Assembly: GCA_003150315.1 (NCBI GenBank) | Contig: QAML01000091.1 | Coordinates: 1 to 64,000, forward strand | Reading direction: 5' to 3' | From: Prevotellaceae bacterium | Lineage (GTDB): Bacteria > Bacteroidota > Bacteroidia > Bacteroidales > Bacteroidaceae | DNA: 64,000 bases | Shown: piece after piece, positions 54,883-63,796 of the stretch | How positions within the stretch are numbered: the first letter of the stretch is position 1 | Layout: each line of letters starts with the position of its first letter | Translations under genes and position numbers: made by a program | Notes under the pieces: model-generated | The model's database searches: none | What the model saw: only the letters and a program-made list of their open reading frames with translations | Told to the model about the DNA's origin: nothing

Positions 54883-56730
54883 ATGAAGAAACATTTTGCT
54901 TTTTTGATACGCCTTTTCGTTGCCGTAATGGTGTATTTCATTTTGTGGAAGTTTGTTTTCATGTTCCACAATGGTTTGTCGGGACACGGATGCGGCATAT
55001 CCGACTGCCTGCAGGTTGTGTTCCACGGCTTGTCGCTCGACACAGCCACCGCGTGCTACCTAATTTCGCCGGTACTTCTTCTTATGCTCCTTAATATTTG
55101 GATTAAAGTTCCGAAAATGCGTTTGGTGCTTTCCATATACTATGGTGTCGTTGCGCTGGTGTGTACATTGATTCTCGTGGGCGATTCTTGTCTTTATTCG
55201 TTTTGGGATTTTAAGATAGATGCCACTATATTCAACTACCTTTCCTCTCCTGCAAGCGTGGTAAACAGTGTAAGTACGGGCTATCTTGTAACCGGCATAC
55301 TGTTTGTGCTTTTGCTTTCGGCGGTTTTCTTTTTCGATATGCGCGGTGTTACTCCCCGCAAATTCGATTTCCCTTCCAAAAAGCAACGCATCAAGACAAC
55401 CGTCCTCACCGTCCTGCTCGGCGGATTTGTTTTCCTTGGCATTCGTGGCGGGGTGGGGCGTTCCACAGCCAATGTGGGAATGGTCTATTACAGCCAGAAT
55501 CAGTTTTTGAACCATTCGGCGGTTAATCCGGTGTTCAGTCTGTTTTCTTCAATGAAAAAGTCGCAGGATTTCTCTAAGATGGGTCGTTTCTTTCCCGCTT
55601 CGCAGTGCGACAGCATTTATGATTCCCTTCTTTTTTCGAGCCAAAGCACTTCGGTTGACACACTCCTCAACACCTCGCGCCCGAATATACTTATAATAAT
55701 TGCCGAGAGCTTCGGCGGAACTTTTGTGGGGGCAATGGGAAATCACGACAATATTACTCCTAATTTTGATGCCCTTACAAAAGAGGGAGTTTTCTTCACA
55801 GATTTTTACGCAAATTCCTATCGCACCGATCGCGGAGTGCTTTCCATTCTCAGCGGATACCCCGCTTTTCCCAAGGCATCGGTCATGAAGCTCCCTGCCG
55901 CAAGTCGCAATCTTCCTTCCATAGGGCTTTCGCTGCGCCGCAACGGATATGTCAACAATTTTCTCTATGGCGGCGACATAAATTTCACGAATATGCAGAG
56001 CTATCTCCGTTCCACGGGATATTCAAATGTGATTGGCGACACAAAATTTACGCCCGCGCAAAGGCTTACTCACGGTTGGGGGGTTACAGACAGCATTACG
56101 TTCAACTATTTGTACGACATGCTACGAAAAAGTCCCGTAAAGCCCGGTTCGTGGCAGACTACTTTTCTCACGCTTGCCTCGCATGAGCCGTGGGGTGTGC
56201 CATACGATAGAATCAAAAACGACAAGCGCGCCAACGCCATGGCTTATCTCGATGACTGCATGGGGAGATTCATAAAACAGATGAAGCGCACGCCGCAATG
56301 GAAGAACTTGTTGGTGATAATTCTCCCCGACCACGGAATAGCATATCCCCAGGGACTGACCGAAGCAGCCATCCGCCGCTATCATGTTCCCATGCTTTGG
56401 TTGGGCGGTGCCGTCAAGTCGCCGCGCCGTGTGGACAAGCTGTGCAACCAAAGCGACCTTGCAGCCACGCTGCTCGGACAGCTCGGCATAAAGCACGATG
56501 ATTTCGTGTTCTCGCGCGATGTGTTGTCGTCCACATACCGTTATCCCACAGCCTACCATGCTTTCGACAACGGCATATCCTTTATCGATTCCACGGGAGC
56601 CACTGTTTATGACCTCACGTCCAAACGCACTCTGACCGATACGCCGACACCTTCGCCGCGTCGTCTTGATTTGGGAAAAGCCATGCTTCAGAAGAGCTAC
56701 GACAACCTTTCGGGACTCGAAAAAAAATAG
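54883..56730 (+). CDS. LTA synthase/sulfatase-family membrane phosphotransferase or hydrolase
   Basis: The 615-residue protein has five N-terminal membrane helices (about 5-180) and a periplasmic alkaline-phosphatase/sulfatase-fold domain (about 265-590). Metal and nucleophile elements are visible: LIIIAESFGGTFVG, the likely nucleophile Thr in SYRTDRGVLSIL, ASHEPWGVPY and IILPDHGIAYP. The family includes lipoteichoic acid synthases and Gram-negative phosphoglycerol or phosphoethanolamine transferases. Bacteroidota lack lipoteichoic acid, so the product here is probably a modified lipid or glycan. It is coupled with the ABC exporter gene. Confidence 0.88.
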   Translation: MKKHFAFLIRLFVAVMVYFILWKFVFMFHNGLSGHGCGISDCLQVVFHGLSLDTATACYLISPVLLLMLLNIWIKVPKMRLVLSIYYGVVALVCTLILVGDSCLYSFWDFKIDATIFNYLSSPASVVNSVSTGYLVTGILFVLLLSAVFFFDMRGVTPRKFDFPSKKQRIKTTVLTVLLGGFVFLGIRGGVGRSTANVGMVYYSQNQFLNHSAVNPVFSLFSSMKKSQDFSKMGRFFPASQCDSIYDSLLFSSQSTSVDTLLNTSRPNILIIIAESFGGTFVGAMGNHDNITPNFDALTKEGVFFTDFYANSYRTDRGVLSILSGYPAFPKASVMKLPAASRNLPSIGLSLRRNGYVNNFLYGGDINFTNMQSYLRSTGYSNVIGDTKFTPAQRLTHGWGVTDSITFNYLYDMLRKSPVKPGSWQTTFLTLASHEPWGVPYDRIKNDKRANAMAYLDDCMGRFIKQMKRTPQWKNLLVIILPDHGIAYPQGLTEAAIRRYHVPMLWLGGAVKSPRRVDKLCNQSDLAATLLGQLGIKHDDFVFSRDVLSSTYRYPTAYHAFDNGISFIDSTGATVYDLTSKRTLTDTPTPSPRRLDLGKAMLQKSYDNLSGLEKK

Positions 56731-56775
56731 CTGTTTTTATGCTTTTATAAGCAGCTGAAAATCAAGCGTCATTTT

Positions 56776-56868
56776 TCGCAAAAAATACAAGGCACTTATT
56801 TTAAAATAAGTGCCTTGTATTTTAAAATATATGGCTTGTATTTTTTACAACAAGCCATGTGTTTTTTC
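56776..56868 (-). repeat. CPE copy K
   Basis: g, inverted g and inverted s half-units (56784-56844), then the reversed outer element ACAACAAGCCATGTGT on the right. The left flank is not recognisable. In the flank frame the core is s, g, inverted g. Confidence 0.92.
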
Positions 56869-57013
56869 GGCATCGTGAAACGAGGTATTTTTAGTATCGT
56901 TCTTGAGTTCCGAAAAAGGTTTCCGCGCCCCTCTTTCGATACGTATTTTACTATGCCGCAATGTTGTTCCGATGATTTTCGCACTGCGCCGCGAAAATGT
57001 ATGTTTTTATTTA

Positions 57014-57021
57014 TATATTTG
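57014..57021 (+). promoter_or_regulatory. Probable -7 box for the GHL10 operon
   Basis: TATATTTG matches TAnnTTTG, 30 bases before ATG 57051. It makes the upstream in-frame ATG at 56997 unlikely as a start. Confidence 0.55.
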
Positions 57022-57050
57022 CAAAAAGAACTTTACAAAATAAAGAATAT

Positions 57051-58577
57051 ATGAAAAAAAGTGTACTTGGAAAAATCGCTCTCGCCCTTTCTTTGCTGTT
57101 TCTTGCGGCATGTAGCGACGAAGATGCGTTTAAGAACGACAACCAAATAGGCATTCGCGGAGACGGCGATGCTTCGGATGTGGTGCAGGAAGTGCCCGTA
57201 CTTCCCAAAAAGCAGACAAGAGCCGTGTGGATAGCCACTGTTTACGGATTGGATTGGCCCAACGGCAGCTATTCAGCCACCACGCAGAAAAGACTGTACA
57301 CAAGCTATCTCGACCTACTCGTGAAATACAACATAAACATGGTGTTTTTTCAGGTACGTCCCATGGCCGATGCGTTTTACGACTCCCCCTACGAGCCGTG
57401 GAGCCAGTATATCACCGGAGTAGCCGGAAGAAAACCGGGATATGACGTTTTGAAGTTCATGATTGACGAAGCGCACAAACGGTGTATAAGCTTTCACGCA
57501 TGGATAAACCCTTACCGCATTGCCAAACGCAACAGCGCATCGGACGCATTCCCCACACTCAGTTCCAAAATCCCCAAGGAACTGACCAAGGACTATAACA
57601 CCATAAGAGTTTACAATCCCGCGCTTCCCGAAACCCGCGCAAGGCTCGACTCCATAGTGAAAGATTTGATTGTGAAGTATGATGTTGACGGCGTTCACAT
57701 GGACGATTATTTCTATCCCTCGCTCACGAGCGGCGAAAGCATGAACGACGATGCGGAATTCAAAAAATATAAAGGCTCATACACGAATATAAACAACTGG
57801 AGGCGGAATAACATAACCCTCATGGTAAGAAGTCTGCAACAAACCATACGGGAAACCCGCAAGGAGGTGGTGTTCTCGATTTCTCCGCAGGGAAACATAG
57901 GAAACGACTATAACGGACAGTATGCCGACGTGAACCGCTGGATGACCAACGGATGGCTTGACGTCATGATACCGCAGATTTATTACAAAACCGGTACGGG
58001 ATATTACGATTTCAACAACCGTGTGAACCAATGGGCAACAAACGCCAAAAGATGTGCGCTCCTCGTGGGTTATCCGATATATCGCTACGATCCCAACTCC
58101 GCTACCGAAGGTTTCAAAACCAATGCCATGCTTTCCGAACAGTTTGCGCTTGCCGATGCAAAGTCAAAGATTTCGGGCGATGTGCTTTACAGAATGAGAG
58201 ACATGGTTACAAACCGCTGCGACATCAATTCCGTAATCAAAAACCGCTATGCCAGGAAAGCCCTCGTGCCTTTCTACGGAAAATATACCGAAGTGAAACC
58301 GGCGGCACCGGGAAATGTGCGTATACTTGATGTAAGCAATCTCACATGGGACGCAGTAAAGGAATGCTACTACGCAGTTTATCGCAGCAACGGCGATAAA
58401 AAGGAAGCAACTCTCGTGGAAGTTACGACCAAAACCTCGTATGCCATGCCCGAAGACGGAAAATATTTCATTACTGCGGTGAACAAACACGACAATTCCG
58501 AAAGTGAAATATCCGAAATAGTAAACTATTCGAAAGAGGAACAGACCATAGGCATAACACCTGTGAAAATAAAATAA
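57051..58577 (+). CDS. Lipoprotein with GHL10 (DUF187, YngK-like) glycosyl hydrolase-like domain
   Basis: The protein is 508 residues from ATG 57051. A lipoprotein signal peptide ends at LAACSDED, with the lipid-bearing Cys. The GHL10 TIM-barrel (about 45-400) opens with TRAVWIATVYGLDWPNGSY and contains INMVFFQVRPMADAFY, HAWINPYRIAK and VDGVHMDDYFYP with candidate catalytic acids. A small beta domain follows (about 410-490). The family is linked to cell-wall or exopolysaccharide glycan cleavage, but the substrate is uncertain. It heads a three-gene run with a propeller protein and an amidase. Confidence 0.88.
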   Translation: MKKSVLGKIALALSLLFLAACSDEDAFKNDNQIGIRGDGDASDVVQEVPVLPKKQTRAVWIATVYGLDWPNGSYSATTQKRLYTSYLDLLVKYNINMVFFQVRPMADAFYDSPYEPWSQYITGVAGRKPGYDVLKFMIDEAHKRCISFHAWINPYRIAKRNSASDAFPTLSSKIPKELTKDYNTIRVYNPALPETRARLDSIVKDLIVKYDVDGVHMDDYFYPSLTSGESMNDDAEFKKYKGSYTNINNWRRNNITLMVRSLQQTIRETRKEVVFSISPQGNIGNDYNGQYADVNRWMTNGWLDVMIPQIYYKTGTGYYDFNNRVNQWATNAKRCALLVGYPIYRYDPNSATEGFKTNAMLSEQFALADAKSKISGDVLYRMRDMVTNRCDINSVIKNRYARKALVPFYGKYTEVKPAAPGNVRILDVSNLTWDAVKECYYAVYRSNGDKKEATLVEVTTKTSYAMPEDGKYFITAVNKHDNSESEISEIVNYSKEEQTIGITPVKIK

Positions 58578-58600
58578 CCGAAACATAAAACATATATTCC

Positions 58601-59506
58601 ATGATAAAGAAAATAATCATCGCAGCCCTTGCCATTCCCCTCGCGGGACATGCGCAGGTTCTCAAAACCGGCGGGATGAAAAAGATAACCGTTCCGGCAG
58701 AAACACCGTCGGTTGCGGCGTTCAGTCCTAACGGAGACTTTCTTCTGCTTACGAGTCCCGTATATGACGGATTGGTTAAATACAACATTGCAACGGGAAA
58801 GACCGAAAAACTAACCGATGCCCCGGGTGCGGGATACGGAGTGAAACTGTCGGGCAACGGAGAAAACATTGTTTATCGCGAGAATTCCTACGACAAAAAC
58901 CATCTCCGCAATGTGGCTCTCCATTCCCTGAACCTCGTGAACGGAAAAAGAAAACGAATATCCAAGCCTTCGCGCGATTTGCAAGGCTATTCGGTTGAAG
59001 GAACACAGGCTTCGATAGTAAACAACAGCCGGAAGACAATAAAAGCTCTTGCTTCGGGAACGAAGAAAACCGATGTGCCCTCGTTCTCGATAGACAACAG
59101 TCAGCTTATGATAACCCGTGGGGGAAAGACAACGGTTTTCTCGCCCAACGGAACAGACAAAAGTTATATTTGGCCCGAGCTTTCGCCCGATGCAACAAAG
59201 GTAGTATACTATGTGGCGGGCATAGGCGCATTCGTGTGCAATGTGGACGGCACGCAAATAGTTCCGCTCGGAATAGTGAGGGCACCGAAATGGTATGACA
59301 ACAGTACTATTGTGGGTATGAAGGATGAAGACGACGGCGAACGTGTTTATGCTTCGAAAATAATGGCAGTAGACCTCAACGGCAACAGTCAGGCTCTCAC
59401 TCCCGACTCATTAATTGCCATGTATCCGCAACCTGCGCAGAAAGCAAACAAGATTTCTTTCTCCACTCCCGGGGGAGAAACGTATATAATCAATGTTGCC
59501 AAATGA
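58601..59506 (+). CDS. Secreted beta-propeller (TolB/WD40-like) protein
   Basis: The 301-residue protein has a signal peptide (about 1-19, ending GHA) and repeated propeller blades with the SPNGDFLLLTSPV, SPDATKVVYYVAG and PQPAQKANKISFSTP pattern typical of PD40/TolB-like repeats. No enzyme motif. Its stop overlaps the start of the amidase gene, so the two are translationally coupled and probably act as partners outside the cytoplasm. Confidence 0.82.
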   Translation: MIKKIIIAALAIPLAGHAQVLKTGGMKKITVPAETPSVAAFSPNGDFLLLTSPVYDGLVKYNIATGKTEKLTDAPGAGYGVKLSGNGENIVYRENSYDKNHLRNVALHSLNLVNGKRKRISKPSRDLQGYSVEGTQASIVNNSRKTIKALASGTKKTDVPSFSIDNSQLMITRGGKTTVFSPNGTDKSYIWPELSPDATKVVYYVAGIGAFVCNVDGTQIVPLGIVRAPKWYDNSTIVGMKDEDDGERVYASKIMAVDLNGNSQALTPDSLIAMYPQPAQKANKISFSTPGGETYIINVAK

Positions 59507-62500
59507 AAGAAGCCATGAAAAAGATAATGCTATGCTTTGCCGCAGGAATAATAGCCATGGGCGCATCGGCACAAAGCACCTCCAACGTAAGAATATATAT
59601 TAATCCCGGACATGGAAGCTGGGGACCAAACGACAGACCCATGCCCACGATACCATATCCCAATCTCGCCTCGACAGGACGCCCGGATACCTGCGGATTC
59701 TACGAATCGAACACCGACCTTTGGAAATGTTTGAAACTTGGAGAGACCCTCGAAAAAATGGGTGTGCAGAAAAAGAATATCATGTACTCACGACGTCTCA
59801 ACGGTCCCTATCCTTATGTCAGCGGAGCCTCGGATGCAGAAAAATACAACCGTTCGCTTTCGGAAATAAGCGCAGAAGTCGATGCCAACAACATGGACAT
59901 GTTTATTTCTATTCACTCCAATGCTGCCACAGACGGCACTACGACGAATTATCCTCTGATACTTTATCGCGGAAAAGACGGAGACGGCGGAGATTATGCC
60001 CAAGGCAGTCGAAATATATGCAAAGCTCTTTGGAAACCTCACTATATGGACGAGCTCGATCCCCAGAGTGCTTACAGCCGAACAAGTATGAATATCAGAG
60101 GAGATATAGACTTTTATCATAATCCATGGACAAATTGGAAAGGATATGAGGGTTATCTCGGAGTTTTAATGCATAGTGTGCCGGGATGTCTCATAGAAGG
60201 TTTTTTCCATACCTATCAGCCGGCGCGACATCGTGCTCTTAATAAAGATTATTGCGGACAAGAAGGCGTGAGAGTGGCTCGCGGCATCTGCGATTACTTT
60301 AAGCTTTCGCCTGAGAAGACAGGTTATATCATGGGCACGGTAAAAGATATGCACGAAAAGATAGCTAATAATCTTTTTAACTATGCTCCCAATACCAATG
60401 ACCAATGGCTGCCGGTGAACGGGGCAAAAGTTTTGCTCAAGAAAGGAGATGAAACCGTGCAGACCTATCAGGTGGACAAACTTTACAACGGTATTTTTGT
60501 TTTCGAGGGACTTGAGCCTGGCGATTACACTCTCGAAGTGGAAGCCAATGGATACAAGTCGCTCACGGACGAATATAAAAAGCCCGTAACGGTGAAAGCC
60601 AACGAAACTTCCTATGTGAAATTGCTGGTGGAAAGCTCTTCGTATGCTCCGCCTGTGATTGTTTACAAAAACTATCCCGACCCCGAGCAACCGGAATACC
60701 TTAAACTCCCGGCGCAATTCAAGTTTGCACGCACTTCAAAGAACTTTACCAATCTCAAAGGCACTCTGAAGCGTGCCATAGTGCGTGGAGATTCCGCCGT
60801 GGTGCTTGCCGACAATGCAGGAACGCCCGAGCTTCATCTCATAAACCTCAAAACAAACGCTTATGTAAAGAAATTGAGCACCACAGGCATCATTGCCAAA
60901 GACGCATCGAATGCCGGCGATTACTCAACGCTTAGCGACATTGCTTTCACGGCTGACGGAAAACTTGTGGGCGTTAACAGCATGCTCAACCAGTACAGCG
61001 CGAGCCAGGTAGACGCAGGTTATAAGCAGGGAACGCTTAGAATTTACAAATGGAACGATTTCAATTCGAATCCTTCCCTGTGGGCGAGCACGCAGAGTTC
61101 GGCTAATTTCTACCGCGCTGTGGTTGGAAAATCTCTTGCAATAAGCGGAGAATCGAAAGATTGCACAATTATTACCACGGCAACCACTACCGGCGATTCT
61201 AAAGGCACGAGAATGTTGATGCTGAACGTTGTGGACAACACGATTGCAAGCACTGTGTTTACCGAAAAGAACATCGGAGCCGATGGAAACTTCTCGGAAA
61301 AAAAGCAGGGCGCAAACCTGCAGCTCACGGTGTCTCCTCTTGCCGACGACAAGTTTGTTATTGACGGCGAGTTGAGACTTCCGCAGGAATTCACGCCTGC
61401 AAAAACTTCGAACAACGACAGTGAAATGTCGCCCGAATTCTCGGAAAATTCTTCATACGCCATAGGCGAGGGAGCAACAGGCATATCGTTCTTCAAATAT
61501 GCCGGACGCTCGCTTATGGTTGCGCCTTATGTCAACGGCACATCGGTTGGCGGATTGCGCCTTTACGATGTTACTGACGGAATGTCCGCCGCTGTGCCTG
61601 TGGCAACGAACAGTAATTTTTCCTATCCTGCTTCCGCGCTTCCGTTCATGGCTTCGGGAGCTAAGGTTGACGGAGAAGATTTGACCCTTTACATGTTTAC
61701 GGGCAACAAGCTCACTAAGTTTACTACCAAGAAAGTTTCTCAGCCGGTGGTTAAGGGAATTACGGCATACGATCTCAAGTATTCTCCCGACGGCAAGGGC
61801 AATTGCACTTTCAATTTCACCGCAAACACCCAACCGCTCGAGGCTTCAATAGTGTTCTATGACCCGCAAAACGGAAAGGCTCTCGACAGTGTGGCGGTAA
61901 ATGCCCCAAAAGAAGGACTGAACACCGTAAAAATAGCATACGAAAGCATTCCCAAGGCGGGAGATGAGGGTGTTACGTGGGCTGTAAGGCTCAAGGGCGC
62001 ACCGGTAACCAACATTGTAAGGCTCAACACCGCCGGCGCGTCAACCAACTACGACGGAAAGGTTTTCTGCGCCGTTGACAATTCGCCCGAATCGGAATAT
62101 TTCGGAAGAATGTACGTCATGAACTATGCCAACTACGGCAGTGCGTCGAACGGGCTTTATGCCTACACCCCCGCAGGCGTAAGAATCAATTCCACACCCT
62201 ACAGGGGCGGACAGAATCTCACCATGTGCTATCGCATAAGCGTTGGCGACAACGGCAAGATATATATGTCTGATTACAGCGACAATACTTCGGGAGTTTA
62301 TGTGGGCAATCCCGCAAATCTTACGGGAAGTTTCACGCCGTTCTTCACCGGTACGCGCAACAGCGACGGACTCATCAGCAACGGAAACACTAAAGTGGGT
62401 TCGTCCACGCCTTGTGTTACGGTCAGCGACGGCAAAATGTATGTGTTGCTCGAAGATTTCGGAAACAATGTGGGCGTTTACAACATAGGCACTGGCACTT

Positions 62501-63252
62501 CTGCCGCCACCACATGGGCAAAAAGCCCGAGCAAACAGTTCAATGTGGGTTCGCTTCTGCTCAATGGCGACGGACAGGTGGTTGCCGGACGCAACGGAGG
62601 CGTTTGGATGAGCCAACTGAGGTATGTGAACAACAACACTCAGGGCGTGCCGTCGCTCATATACGTCAACTCCTCGGGCAGCGTGGTTTTCAACTCCGGC
62701 AAGACCGACTTTGCCGACAACCTTAACGGTTCGTGCGGTTCGGGGTTTGCCGTTTCGCCCGACAACAAGCTTCTTGTCATAAACGATGGCGACGGAGTAC
62801 TAAGGTTCTTCGATGTAACATGGAGCGGAAGCATACCCAAGCTCACGCCGAAGTATTCCTACACCGCTGACGTGCGCAATACTTCCGACCACAACGGCAT
62901 ATATCAGATGACATTCGATTATGGCGGCAATCTTGTATGTTCCGGTTCGTCGCTCGGCATTTATTCCATTCCCAACGACAGGAATGAAACTCTTGTTCCT
63001 GCACGTAAGTCATACGCCATAGTAAATGCTATTGACGCTCCGCGAATGAATGCGGACGAGGGAGTGAAATACGATTCCGAAAACCGCATGGTCAATGCTC
63101 CGGAAGGCGTAAAGAAGATAACGGTTTACGATGCCGCAGGCGCAACGGTGCTTTCGGCAGCGGGCAACACCCTTTCGCTCTCAGGATTGATGCCCGGTGT
63201 TTACATGATAAAGGCTGACAATTCCCAAGCAGTGAAGATAATGGTTAGGTAA
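59503..63252 (+). CDS. Secreted N-acetylmuramoyl-L-alanine amidase with long propeller region and C-terminal sorting-type tail
   Basis: The protein is 1249 residues, with ATG 59503 overlapping the upstream stop; MKKIML at 59515 is an alternative. Signal peptide about 1-23. The Amidase_3 domain (about 27-275) keeps the Zn ligands and catalytic Glu: NPGHGS, FYESNTDLW, ISIHSNAA and CLIEGFFHT. A carboxypeptidase-regulatory-like domain follows (about 280-375). A long beta-propeller-like region (about 400-1170) comes next, and a C-terminal sorting-type tail (KKITVYDAAGATVLSA to PGVYMIKA) ends it. It should cleave the stem peptide from muramic acid in peptidoglycan. The size and extra region are unusual for an amidase. 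Confidence 0.87.
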   Translation: MKEAMKKIMLCFAAGIIAMGASAQSTSNVRIYINPGHGSWGPNDRPMPTIPYPNLASTGRPDTCGFYESNTDLWKCLKLGETLEKMGVQKKNIMYSRRLNGPYPYVSGASDAEKYNRSLSEISAEVDANNMDMFISIHSNAATDGTTTNYPLILYRGKDGDGGDYAQGSRNICKALWKPHYMDELDPQSAYSRTSMNIRGDIDFYHNPWTNWKGYEGYLGVLMHSVPGCLIEGFFHTYQPARHRALNKDYCGQEGVRVARGICDYFKLSPEKTGYIMGTVKDMHEKIANNLFNYAPNTNDQWLPVNGAKVLLKKGDETVQTYQVDKLYNGIFVFEGLEPGDYTLEVEANGYKSLTDEYKKPVTVKANETSYVKLLVESSSYAPPVIVYKNYPDPEQPEYLKLPAQFKFARTSKNFTNLKGTLKRAIVRGDSAVVLADNAGTPELHLINLKTNAYVKKLSTTGIIAKDASNAGDYSTLSDIAFTADGKLVGVNSMLNQYSASQVDAGYKQGTLRIYKWNDFNSNPSLWASTQSSANFYRAVVGKSLAISGESKDCTIITTATTTGDSKGTRMLMLNVVDNTIASTVFTEKNIGADGNFSEKKQGANLQLTVSPLADDKFVIDGELRLPQEFTPAKTSNNDSEMSPEFSENSSYAIGEGATGISFFKYAGRSLMVAPYVNGTSVGGLRLYDVTDGMSAAVPVATNSNFSYPASALPFMASGAKVDGEDLTLYMFTGNKLTKFTTKKVSQPVVKGITAYDLKYSPDGKGNCTFNFTANTQPLEASIVFYDPQNGKALDSVAVNAPKEGLNTVKIAYESIPKAGDEGVTWAVRLKGAPVTNIVRLNTAGASTNYDGKVFCAVDNSPESEYFGRMYVMNYANYGSASNGLYAYTPAGVRINSTPYRGGQNLTMCYRISVGDNGKIYMSDYSDNTSGVYVGNPANLTGSFTPFFTGTRNSDGLISNGNTKVGSSTPCVTVSDGKMYVLLEDFGNNVGVYNIGTGTSAATTWAKSPSKQFNVGSLLLNGDGQVVAGRNGGVWMSQLRYVNNNTQGVPSLIYVNSSGSVVFNSGKTDFADNLNGSCGSGFAVSPDNKLLVINDGDGVLRFFDVTWSGSIPKLTPKYSYTADVRNTSDHNGIYQMTFDYGGNLVCSGSSLGIYSIPNDRNETLVPARKSYAIVNAIDAPRMNADEGVKYDSENRMVNAPEGVKKITVYDAAGATVLSAAGNTLSLSGLMPGVYMIKADNSQAVKIMVR

Positions 63253-63277
63253 AACTGTCTGAACTGCAGGCAACGCT

Positions 63278-63316
63278 TACCGGGATGGACCCAAACCGCC
63301 GTCCCGGTATTTTTTT
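63278..63316 (+). terminator. Intrinsic terminator after the amidase gene
   Basis: TACCGGGA / TCCCGGTA stem with a 16-base loop, followed by seven T. It ends the GHL10-propeller-amidase operon. Confidence 0.88.
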
Positions 63317-63537
63317 GCCACTATGGCAAAATCCTTTCCTGTTCGCCAAAAAACATTCGGATTGAACATCGGTTCTTACATCGCAGCGGAACTTTTGTTT
63401 GCCCGATGTGTTGCGCCGCATAAGAACACAATACGCACACTCACGCATGCGAAAAAAAAGGTATGCCCCGCAACTTTTCGCATGCAGGAATAAAAAGCGG
63501 ATTTTTGGTAAATTTTTCAGTTGCAAACGGACACGCC
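63317..63537. other. Gene-free stretch
   Basis: Nothing recognised between the terminator and repeat copy L. Confidence 0.4.
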
Positions 63538-63668
63538 GAAAAATACATGGCTTGTCGCAAAAAATACAAGGCACTTATTTTAAAATAAGTGCCTTGTATT
63601 TTAAAATATATGGCTTGTATTTTTCGTTACATCAAGTATCTGATTCACAATAACTTACAAAAACCTTG
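63538..63668 (+). repeat. CPE copy L
   Basis: Outer element ATACATGGCTTGTCGC, then g, inverted g and inverted s half-units (63565-63625), then right flank TATCTGATTCACAATAACTT followed by ACAAAAAC. It lies between the convergent amidase and sirtuin genes. Confidence 0.95.
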
Positions 63669-63796
63669 AAAAATGTAGTTAAATGCTTGGTTTTTAGCCG
63701 ATTGTATGAAAACGTGTACTTTGTCCCTTTTTTCTTGAATATTGCACTGTGCAGGTAAACAAATCTCCCTGTTTTCTTATGCGGTGCGGCATACGG

